Shown: piece after piece, positions 1 to 5,978 of the stretch
Position numbering within the stretch: position 1 is the first letter of the stretch
Layout of the letters: each line of letters starts with the position of its first letter
Source: Treponema sp. UBA937
GTDB lineage: Bacteria > Spirochaetota > Spirochaetia > Treponematales > Breznakiellaceae
Assembly: GCA_002293455.1 (NCBI GenBank)
Contig: DBDH01000030.1
Location: forward strand, 4,464 to 10,441
Length of the DNA stretch: 5,978 bases
Reading direction: 5' to 3'
Position numbers and translations under genes: made by a program
The notes under the pieces: generated by a model
Database searches by the model: none
Told to the model about the DNA's origin: nothing
Seen by the model: the letters and a program-made list of their open reading frames with translations, nothing else

Positions 1-1
1 C

Positions 2-2908
2 ATGAGCCATGAAATGAGAACGCCCTTGAGCGCGGTTGTCGGACTTTCGGAACTTGCCCTTGACAACAACAAACTCAGCGAAGAAGTTGAAGGCCAGCTC
101 GAAAAAATTCACAGTTCCGGCATGACGCTTTTAAGTATTGTCAATGACATCCTTGATATTTCAAAAATCGAATCCGGCAAATTTGAGCTTTTCCCCACCC
201 AGTACGATACGCCAAGCCTTCTTAATGACATTGTAACGTTGAACGCCGTCCGCATCGGCGAAAAGCCCATCACCTTCAAACTGTATGTGGATGAAAACCT
301 GCCGGGAAGCCTCTACGGCGATGATCTGCGGGTCAAGCAGGTTTTTAACAACATCCTTTCTAATGCTTTTAAATACACCAACGAAGGCACCGTCGAATGG
401 CGGGTTAACTTTGAACTGGACGGCAGCAATATCTGGATCGTTTCGAGCATAAGGGACACCGGCATAGGCATCAAGCACGAAAATGTGGAAAAGCTGTTTT
501 CAGAATACGGACAGATTGACAAAAGAACCCATCGTAAAATCGAAGGAACCGGTTTGGGTCTGGCAATCACCAAACGCCTTGTGGAAATGATGGACGGAAC
601 CATTACCGTCAACAGTACCTACGGACAAGGTACTACCGTTAATGTCCGCCTGCGGCAGACTTTCATAGCCGGTACGCCGCCGATTGGCAAAACCGTAGCC
701 GACAACATTATGAGCTCGCGTTATACAATTTCCAAACGCAAGAAAAACACCAAGCTGGTGCGTGTCGATCTGTCTTACGCGAACGTGCTTGTTGTCGATG
801 ACATCCTGACCAATCTTGATGTAGTCAAAGGCATGATGAAACCCTACGGACTGAAAGTTGACTGTGCCATCAGCGGCTATCAGGCGATAGAAATGATACG
901 GATGGAAAATCCGCGCTACAGTGCCGTATTTATGGATCTTATGATGCCCGGAATGGACGGCATCGAGGCAAAACGGATTATACGGGAAGAAATCGGAACC
1001 GATTACGCCAAAAATATTCCGATTATCGCGCTGACCGCAAACGCCATAGTCGGGAACGAGGAAATGTTTTTATCCCAGGGCTTCCAGGATTTTATCTCCA
1101 AGCCGATTGACATGACGAAACTGGACGCGGTATTGCGCCGCTGGGTGCGGGACAAAAGTCTGGAAAAAGAATCCGCGAATACCGATGCGCCTCCAACGGA
1201 GACGGCCGAACCGGGCAATGCCGGCGGCGAAACTTCCCTGGCGGACAGGCTCCTCATCAACGGAGTGGATAAGTACCAGGCAGTGGAGCGTTTCGGCAGT
1301 CAGGATGTGTTTATCGATGTACTGCGTTCTTATGTAGTGAATACCCGTCCTCTGCTGGATAATCTACGGGACTATTTGGCGGCGGGAAACTTTGAGGACT
1401 ACAAAATAGTTATCCATGGCATTAAAGGCTCAAGTTACGCGATATTCGCGCAGGAAGCCGGAAAGCTTGCCGAAGAATTGGAAAAAGCCGCAAAGTCAGA
1501 AGACTTTGACACTGTCAGGGCGAATCACGGCATTTTTGAAAAGACTGAATTGATGCTGCTGGATGACATTGACCAGGCGCTCAAGGAAATCAATGTTACA
1601 ACAGAGAAGCCTTTGGCGGCCGAACCTGACACAGAGCTGCTGCGGGAATTGCGGGACGCGTGCCAGGCTTTTGACATGGACCGGGTTGACGCGGCGATGG
1701 CTGAACTGGAGTCGTTCCGGTATAGGAACGGGGAAGGACTTGTGCTATGGCTGCGGGAACAAGTCGATAACATGGCCTTTGAGGAAATATCAAGCATGGA
1801 CATCCCGCATTCTGATTTTACGGCCCCCGACGCGGAAATTCTGATTGTAGACGATAACGAAACAAATCTGAAAGCCGCTGCCGGTATGCTGAAGCCGCTG
1901 CAAATGCGTATCGATACGGCGGAAAGCGGAGAAGCCGCCCTGCAAATGATACAGGATAAGCAATATCACCTTATTTTTATGGATCATTTGATGCCGAAGA
2001 TGGATGGAATAGAAACCACTATAAAGTTACGGCAGATGAAAGGGGACTATTACCTGAATGTGCCGGTTATTGCTTTAACCGCCAACGGAGAAGCCGGCAT
2101 CAGGGAACGTTTTTTGCAAGCCGGAATGAACGATTGGGCGGCAAAGCCCATTCTAATGAAAGAAATCCGCGGTAAAATTAAGCGCTGGCTGCCCGCTGAA
2201 TTACTGCGTGAAGAAAATCCCCCGGATAGAGCGGCGGCTTTTCAAAACGGGGAATCGGCGTCATCCGCCGATAACGCCGATAAGCAGATAACAGAACAGT
2301 CCGCGGATTTGCCTGTTATCGAAGGCATTGATACTCAGGAAGGAATCCTTCACGCGGGAACAAAAGAATTGTTTGTCAGTCTCTTGGGATACTTTTACAA
2401 GATAATCGATCTAAAAGCCGCAAAGATCGAAAACTGCCTTGCCGACGGACTAATCCGGGATCTGACCATAGAGGTTCACGCGTTGGCAACGAACGCGAAA
2501 ATGATCGGCGCGGCGGAGCTTGCGGAAGGATTTTCCCGTCTGGAACGTTACGGAAACGAAAAAAACAGCGAAGCCCTAGAACGTGAAACACCGGAAGTTT
2601 TACGGCAATACCGGAACTTCAAGTCTATCTTGGAACCCTTTGCGGAAACGGCGGCGCAAGAAAAAAAAGAAGCCTCCAAGGAAACGCTGATTTCGCTGTT
2701 AAGCAGCATACAATCGTCAATGAACAATTACGATATAGACGGAGCCGATAAAGCATTGAAGCAGCTGGAGGCATTACAGATACCTGAAGAATGCCGGACA
2801 CAGATGGAAACATTACGGGCTTATGTTGCCGATGTGTCAATGGAAGCGGCAATGGAGCTTACAGATATCATGATACGAACTATTGAACAAATACCGGACA
2901 AGACATAA
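2..2908 (+). CDS. Hybrid sensor histidine kinase, 5'-truncated (HisKA-HATPase-REC-Hpt-REC-Hpt)
   Basis: Membrane or cytosolic phosphorelay kinase that autophosphorylates on His and passes phosphate through its own receivers. The visible 968 residues begin inside the H-box (MSHEMRTPLS, His at residue 3), so the start codon, any sensor domain and the first part of HisKA are missing upstream. Next come the ATPase N-box (NILSNAFKYTNEG, about 117-129), the G1 box DTGIGI (152-157) and G2 box GTGLGLAI (182-189). Receiver 1 (about 261-375) has D266/D267, phospho-acceptor D312, T345 and K367. Hpt 1 (about 425-525) has H472 in HGIKGSS. Receiver 2 (about 611-732) has D617/D618, D661, T693 and K715. A second Hpt-like domain (about 772-880) has H826 in VHALATNA. 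Helical tails follow each Hpt (about 540-600 and 890-965). All kinase and receiver key residues seen are intact, so it is probably functional. The input signal cannot be told from this window. Confidence 0.93.
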   Translation: MSHEMRTPLSAVVGLSELALDNNKLSEEVEGQLEKIHSSGMTLLSIVNDILDISKIESGKFELFPTQYDTPSLLNDIVTLNAVRIGEKPITFKLYVDENLPGSLYGDDLRVKQVFNNILSNAFKYTNEGTVEWRVNFELDGSNIWIVSSIRDTGIGIKHENVEKLFSEYGQIDKRTHRKIEGTGLGLAITKRLVEMMDGTITVNSTYGQGTTVNVRLRQTFIAGTPPIGKTVADNIMSSRYTISKRKKNTKLVRVDLSYANVLVVDDILTNLDVVKGMMKPYGLKVDCAISGYQAIEMIRMENPRYSAVFMDLMMPGMDGIEAKRIIREEIGTDYAKNIPIIALTANAIVGNEEMFLSQGFQDFISKPIDMTKLDAVLRRWVRDKSLEKESANTDAPPTETAEPGNAGGETSLADRLLINGVDKYQAVERFGSQDVFIDVLRSYVVNTRPLLDNLRDYLAAGNFEDYKIVIHGIKGSSYAIFAQEAGKLAEELEKAAKSEDFDTVRANHGIFEKTELMLLDDIDQALKEINVTTEKPLAAEPDTELLRELRDACQAFDMDRVDAAMAELESFRYRNGEGLVLWLREQVDNMAFEEISSMDIPHSDFTAPDAEILIVDDNETNLKAAAGMLKPLQMRIDTAESGEAALQMIQDKQYHLIFMDHLMPKMDGIETTIKLRQMKGDYYLNVPVIALTANGEAGIRERFLQAGMNDWAAKPILMKEIRGKIKRWLPAELLREENPPDRAAAFQNGESASSADNADKQITEQSADLPVIEGIDTQEGILHAGTKELFVSLLGYFYKIIDLKAAKIENCLADGLIRDLTIEVHALATNAKMIGAAELAEGFSRLERYGNEKNSEALERETPEVLRQYRNFKSILEPFAETAAQEKKEASKETLISLLSSIQSSMNNYDIDGADKALKQLEALQIPEECRTQMETLRAYVADVSMEAAMELTDIMIRTIEQIPDKT

Positions 2909-2914
2909 GGAGAG
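2907..2914 (+). promoter_or_regulatory. Ribosome binding site of the dual-receiver gene
   Basis: AAGGAGAG lies 7 bases before the ATG at 2922 and overlaps the last two bases of the kinase stop codon TAA (2906-2908). This decides the start: an in-frame TTG at 2883 would add 13 residues but lies inside the kinase gene and upstream of this site. The overlap of stop codon and ribosome binding site suggests translational coupling. Confidence 0.85.
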
Positions 2915-2921
2915 AAAAGAA

Positions 2922-3698
2922 ATGTCTGTACAAAATATATTAATAGTTTCGGAAGTGAAAACCCATTTAATGCTGTCAATCAAAGAACACTTCAAAAATG
3001 TCGATTATACCGGTATCATCATACCCGCTGATACCGACGCTATCAATGAAATCAAAGATACTTTATCCGGCATTTTGATCAACGCGGATTGGGAAACGAT
3101 TAAGCAGCAGAAGTCGCTCATGGTTTTGAAAAACCGCGCCATCAGCGAAGGGGTTCCCGTATTTTCCATCGGTCACAGTGACAGTTTAAAAGTATTGCGC
3201 CTCATCTTTTCTGACCGCTTGATCAGTTACGAGTTTCTGCGCCCTATCCGTACGCATGTCAGCGACATGGTAAATAAAATTGCTAATGTTATCAAACAGC
3301 ATAATATGCAGAAAAAAATATTGGTCGTAGACGACTCAGGTCCCATGCTCCGCCTGGTGAAAGGATGGCTCAGCGATAAATACAGCGTGTTCACAGCTAA
3401 CTCTGCCGCCATGGCGATTAAATATCTGTCCTCAAACCGCCCGGATCTGATACTGCTTGATTACGAAATGCCTGTCGTTGACGGCAAACAGGTTTTGGAA
3501 ATGATCAGAACGGAAACTGATTTTGCCGATATTCCGGTCTTTTTCCTGACTAAGAAAGACGACAACGAAAGCATCATGAAGGTCAAAGAACTGAAACCCG
3601 AAGGCTATCTGTTAAAGACGATGGAGTCATCAATGATTGTCCAGACCATCGACGAGTTCTTTAATAAGCGCAGAGCGTTCAGCGAGAAGCGGCAGTAA
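2922..3698 (+). CDS. Two-domain response regulator: degenerate receiver plus intact receiver, no output domain
   Basis: A 258-residue soluble signalling protein. The C-terminal half (about 131-250) is a standard CheY-like receiver: KKILVVDDSG gives acidic D137/D138, LILLDYEMP gives phospho-acceptor D170, then T210 in FFLT and K232 in YLLKT. The usual Pro after this Lys is Thr. The N-terminal half (about 1-120) has the same fold pattern (QNILIVSEV, GILINADW, YEFLRPI) but Ser-Glu replaces the acidic pair and Arg-Pro replaces Lys-Pro, so it probably cannot be phosphorylated and may serve for dimerisation or docking. No DNA-binding, enzymatic or membrane segment is visible. It sits 13 bases after the hybrid kinase and 17 bases before the receiver-HD-GYP gene, which suggests it is a phosphate shuttle or sink or a protein-binding regulator in the same relay. 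The receiver call is firm; the N-domain call and role are inferred. Confidence 0.88.
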   Translation: MSVQNILIVSEVKTHLMLSIKEHFKNVDYTGIIIPADTDAINEIKDTLSGILINADWETIKQQKSLMVLKNRAISEGVPVFSIGHSDSLKVLRLIFSDRLISYEFLRPIRTHVSDMVNKIANVIKQHNMQKKILVVDDSGPMLRLVKGWLSDKYSVFTANSAAMAIKYLSSNRPDLILLDYEMPVVDGKQVLEMIRTETDFADIPVFFLTKKDDNESIMKVKELKPEGYLLKTMESSMIVQTIDEFFNKRRAFSEKRQ

Positions 3699-3702
3699 GA
3701 AC

Positions 3703-3711
3703 AGGGGTGAT
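3703..3711 (+). promoter_or_regulatory. Ribosome binding site of the HD-GYP gene
   Basis: AGGGGTGAT lies 4 bases before the ATG at 3716; its GGTGAT part matches the complement of the usual 16S rRNA 3' end. The alternative in-frame GTG start at 3707 lies within this site, so the ATG is preferred. Confidence 0.82.
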
Positions 3712-3715
3712 AAAA

Positions 3716-4807
3716 ATGGAACGAAAACGACAAGTCATCATGCTGGTTGACGATAATCATGCCAATCTGAATATCGGCAAGAATATACTCAAGGCTTCCT
3801 ACGAAGTCTACGCGCTGCCGTCGGCGGAACGGCTGTTTAAGTTTCTGGAAACCGTAACGCCCGATTTAATTCTGCTGGACATCGCCATGCCCGGCATGAA
3901 CGGCTTTGATGTTATCAAGATACTGAAAGCCGACGCGCGACACGCGGGCATTCCCGTTATTTTTGTTACATCAAAGACGGAAGAGATAAACGAACTGGAA
4001 GGACTTGCCCTTGGCGCGGTTGATTACGTCACGAAACCTTTCTCCGCCGCTATTTTATTAAAACGCATTGAAAATCACCTGCTTATCGAGCGGCAAAAAA
4101 TCGAGTTGCAGCATTTGAATAATAATTTAATAAACATGGTCAAAGAAAAAACCTCGATGGTTTTTGGACTGCACGATTTAATTATCAATTCCATTGCCGA
4201 ACTGATCGAGTTCCGCGACCTTTTTACCGGCGAACATATTGTCCGTACCCAGCAGTATGTAGCGCTGCTCATTGACTATCTTGTTGAACATCAAATTTAC
4301 GCCAAGGAAGTACAATCATGGGAGAATATGGATTATATTGTAAAGTCAACCCAAATGCACGACCTGGGCAAAATATTCATCAGCGACGCGATTCTGAACA
4401 AACCCGGCAAGCTGACGGACGAAGAATTTGAGTGTATAAAGACGCACACGACAAAGGGCGCCGAAGCAATCAGGTGGCTGGATGAGAAAGGCGAACATCA
4501 ATTGTTTCTGCAATACGCGGAAATAACCGCGGATACGCATCATGAAAGATGGGACGGGAGCGGTTATCCGCGCGGCTTAAAAGGGACAGAAATACCGCTC
4601 TTGGGACGGCTCATGGCGATAGCCGATGTTTACGACGCGCTGACTTCCGCACGGCCCTATAAAAGACCGTTCAGCACCGAGGAAGCGGCAAAGATCATTA
4701 TTGACGGCGCCGGTTCCTTTTTTGACCCGGTCCTCATTGACGTTTTCAAAAATGTCCAAGACAGCTTCGCCGCCATCGCCGTTAATCATCACAACAAGAG
4801 TCTTTAA
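3716..4807 (+). CDS. Response regulator with receiver and HD-GYP c-di-GMP phosphodiesterase domain (RpfG-like)
   Basis: A 363-residue cytoplasmic enzyme expected to hydrolyse cyclic di-GMP under control of phosphorylation. The receiver (about 5-122) has D12/D13, phospho-acceptor D55 in LILLDIAMPGMNG, T85 and K107 in TKPF. A helical, probably coiled-coil, linker follows (about 120-150). The HD-GYP domain (about 155-345) shows H174 in TGEH, the HD pair H215/D216 in MHDLGKI with K219, H244, the H275/H276 pair in HHERWDGSGYP, the GYP triplet at 283-285 and D304 in AIADVYDALTSARPYK. These match the metal-binding and signature residues of active HD-GYP proteins. Length fits the family and there is no DNA-binding domain. 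It is the last gene of the operon and the only visible enzymatic output, so the upstream kinase probably controls local c-di-GMP levels, affecting for example motility or attachment. Substrate and partner are inferred from family, not shown. Confidence 0.94.
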   Translation: MERKRQVIMLVDDNHANLNIGKNILKASYEVYALPSAERLFKFLETVTPDLILLDIAMPGMNGFDVIKILKADARHAGIPVIFVTSKTEEINELEGLALGAVDYVTKPFSAAILLKRIENHLLIERQKIELQHLNNNLINMVKEKTSMVFGLHDLIINSIAELIEFRDLFTGEHIVRTQQYVALLIDYLVEHQIYAKEVQSWENMDYIVKSTQMHDLGKIFISDAILNKPGKLTDEEFECIKTHTTKGAEAIRWLDEKGEHQLFLQYAEITADTHHERWDGSGYPRGLKGTEIPLLGRLMAIADVYDALTSARPYKRPFSTEEAAKIIIDGAGSFFDPVLIDVFKNVQDSFAAIAVNHHNKSL

Positions 4808-4859
4808 AAAGAAGCCGCTCTCAAAATGAAGAAGGAACTGAAATTTGGTCATTGACAAA
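4808..4859. other. Short convergent intergenic gap, no clear terminator
   Basis: These 52 bases separate the 3' ends of the HD-GYP gene and the oppositely oriented recombinase gene. I see no GC-rich hairpin followed by a T-run on either strand. Termination must therefore be Rho-dependent, weak, or located inside a neighbouring gene. The base composition drops sharply to AT-rich at this junction. Confidence 0.6.
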
Positions 4860-5786
4860 CTATCCTATATTCAAAACGAGCTTATTACGAGGATGTTTTG
4901 AACTTAAAATAAGTTTCTGCTTCTTTGCGTTTATGTGAGTATATATTTGCGTTGTCGCTATTGAGCTATGTCCCAATAAATGTTGTATATATCTGATATC
5001 AACATCTTCTTCCAATAACAGCGTTGCAAATGAATGCCTGAACATGTGAGGCGTAATATGTATCGGTATTGAAGCTTTTTTCGTATATTTTTTTATCATC
5101 AATCTTACAGATTGAGGAGAGAGCCGTTTTCCCAATCTGTTAATAAAAAATGGACCATTTTCGGAAAACTTGTCCAGAAAGTGTTGTTCATAGAATTGGA
5201 GACATTTCAAAACTTCCTGATTTTCTATCTGAATGATTCTTTCTTTGGAACCTTTCCCAAATATCTTTATATATCCTTCATCTAAATTTATCTGCTGAAC
5301 AGATAAATCGCAAAGCTCTGATACCCGCATTCCTGTAGCAAATAATAATTCCAAAACAGCAATATCCCTTAAAACAGAACTATATTTGTACGTATCCTGA
5401 GATATTCCGGACAACGTGTCATACACAGCAGATAACAACAAACGGATTATCGATAAAGGTATTGTACGCGGCAGAATGAAAGGTTCTCGAAACTTAATAT
5501 GTAATTTTGAAAAAGGATTGACGGCGATATAATCCTCGCATTCAAGATATTTGAAAAAAGCCTTCACCGCAGCGATTTTTCGTTTAACCGTTTTGGGCTT
5601 ATATTGCTCATGCAAAGATTTAACATAACTATTCAAATCAGTCTTTGCGATTTCAGTTTTATCTTTAAAAAAGGCCTTAAATTGCTTTAAATCGGTTTTA
5701 TAAGCCTTAAGCGTTTTTCCATCTAACTTTTTCTGAAACTCGCATATATCTAAATATTCAATAATGTATTGAAAGTACTCTCTCAT
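4860..5786 (-). CDS. Tyrosine recombinase/integrase (XerC/XerD-like)
   Basis: A 308-residue site-specific DNA recombinase that cuts and rejoins DNA through a phosphotyrosine intermediate. The N-terminal half (about 1-95) is a SAM-like core-binding domain (LDGKTLKAYKTDLKQF). The C-terminal catalytic domain (about 110-290) has all six key residues: R154 in TGMRVSEL, K178 in FGKGSKER, H247 and R250 in PHMFRHSFAT, H273 in LLGHSS, and nucleophile Y282 in IYTHIN. Length is typical of simple Xer-type or DNA-inversion enzymes, with no arm-binding N-terminal domain. The start is the first ATG in the frame; the Shine-Dalgarno is weak (AGGG 10 bases upstream). It is convergent with the signalling operon and visibly more AT-rich, which suggests separate acquisition. 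Housekeeping XerC/XerD is possible but less likely given the context; an inversion or mobile-element recombinase is my preferred but unproven reading. Confidence 0.93.
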   Translation of the reverse strand: MREYFQYIIEYLDICEFQKKLDGKTLKAYKTDLKQFKAFFKDKTEIAKTDLNSYVKSLHEQYKPKTVKRKIAAVKAFFKYLECEDYIAVNPFSKLHIKFREPFILPRTIPLSIIRLLLSAVYDTLSGISQDTYKYSSVLRDIAVLELLFATGMRVSELCDLSVQQINLDEGYIKIFGKGSKERIIQIENQEVLKCLQFYEQHFLDKFSENGPFFINRLGKRLSPQSVRLMIKKYTKKASIPIHITPHMFRHSFATLLLEEDVDIRYIQHLLGHSSIATTQIYTHINAKKQKLILSSKHPRNKLVLNIG

Positions 5787-5940
5787 AATGATGCTGCCCT
5801 GTAAGTTGATTTTAGAGACATTGATGAATCGTATTTTTGTGAATATATGAGAATATCGGCAATAAAGGGATTGTGATTTATAGAGAGAACGTTTTTTCTC
5901 CAGAATGGTTGGCGTTAAATGAGGAGACTTTGATCTCGAA
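5787..5940. other. AT-rich leader upstream of the recombinase gene
   Basis: No gene with a normal start and ribosome binding site is visible here. On the - strand the recombinase frame stays open for 52 codons upstream of its ATG, to a TAA at 5943-5945, but contains no ATG, GTG or TTG; the only near-start is a CTG at 5901-5903. A weak promoter-like pair on the - strand is TATAAA (5877-5882) with TTCTGG (5900-5905) 17 bases upstream. The -10 match is good and the -35 match poor, so I give it low weight. The stretch probably carries the recombinase promoter and 5' leader. Confidence 0.45.
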
Positions 5941-5978
5941 ATTTATAGTTATCCTTTCAATAAAGGATAACTATAAAT
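5941..5978. repeat. Perfect 17-bp inverted repeat with 4-base loop
   Basis: The left arm 5941-5957 (ATTTATAGTTATCCTTT) and right arm 5962-5978 (AAAGGATAACTATAAAT) are exact reverse complements around the loop CAAT (5958-5961). The repeat ends at the last base of the window, so its outer limit is unknown and the arms may be longer. It is AT-rich, and on the - strand it is not followed by a T-run, so it does not look like a usual intrinsic terminator in that direction. It lies 154 bases upstream of the tyrosine recombinase start. Two inverted half-sites around a short centre is the general layout of a recombinase core site, but a regulatory operator, a + strand terminator whose T-run is cut off, or an assembly fold-back at a contig end are equally open. 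Confidence 0.75.

Noticed and set aside
161..2852. Several antisense open frames of 65-105 codons within the kinase gene
   Set aside because: They lie opposite a strongly supported conserved coding frame, have no ribosome binding sites I could recognise, and their translations look like reverse-frame shadows.
2883..2921. In-frame TTG start giving 13 extra residues on the dual-receiver protein
   Set aside because: It lies inside the kinase gene without its own ribosome binding site, whereas the ATG at 2922 has AAGGAGAG at a good distance.
3707..3715. GTG start for the receiver-HD-GYP gene
   Set aside because: The GTG is part of the Shine-Dalgarno sequence for the ATG at 3716; the receiver pattern also begins after that ATG.
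4861..4874. TATCCT...TTCAA similarity between the recombinase 3' end and the palindrome at 5949-5960, as possible flanking attachment sites
   Set aside because: The match needs a 3-base gap, is short, and lies in coding sequence; likely chance.
4870..4902. Inverted repeat TTCAAAAC / GTTTTGAA with a 17-base loop at the recombinase 3' end
   Set aside because: The arms are only 8 bases, AT-rich, lie inside the coding region, and no T-run follows; not convincing as a terminator or recombination site.
4860..5786. Integron integrase with the palindrome as attI or attC
   Set aside because: The extra helix typical of IntI between the second and third conserved patches is not seen, and there is no cassette array in the window.
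5882..5900. Small hairpin GAGAA...TTCTC in the recombinase leader
   Set aside because: A five-base stem in AT-rich DNA is expected by chance.

Overview
The window carries a three-gene signalling operon on the + strand (positions 2 to 4807). A separate tyrosine recombinase gene runs convergently on the - strand (4860 to 5786), and its upstream leader ends in a perfect 17-bp inverted repeat at the last base of the window. The large multi-receiver hybrid kinase, the stand-alone receiver and the receiver-HD-GYP protein suggest an anaerobic, signalling-rich bacterium, possibly a Treponema-like spirochaete or a Clostridia-type Firmicute. That is an impression from protein style only; there is no rRNA or marker gene, so the phylum is not settled.

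Region 1 (2-2908) is the 3' part of a hybrid histidine kinase gene. The window opens inside the H-box, so any sensor region and the true start lie upstream. The visible part holds the phospho-accepting His, the ATPase domain, and two successive receiver-Hpt-helical tail modules. Region 2 (2922-3698) encodes a protein with a degenerate N-terminal receiver-like domain and a complete C-terminal receiver but no output domain. Region 3 (3716-4807) encodes a receiver fused to an HD-GYP domain with the residues expected of a c-di-GMP phosphodiesterase.

The three genes are 13 and 17 bases apart, and each downstream gene has a clear ribosome binding site. The first stop codon overlaps the next Shine-Dalgarno sequence. 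The simplest reading is one phosphorelay: kinase His, cis receivers and Hpt domains, then the two soluble receiver proteins, with turnover of c-di-GMP as one output. Partner specificity is inferred from gene order only.

Region 4 (4860-5786, - strand) encodes a complete tyrosine recombinase with all six catalytic residues. It is visibly more AT-rich than the operon and looks like a separate, probably mobile or DNA-inversion-related, acquisition. Its leader (5787-5978) contains no convincing gene. The 38-base palindrome at 5941-5978 is the most notable unexplained structure: it could be a recombinase site, a transcription or replication hairpin, or an assembly fold-back at a contig end. I did not find a clearly new system. 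The two items most worth following are the recombinase with its palindrome and the duplicated receiver-Hpt architecture with a divergent second Hpt.
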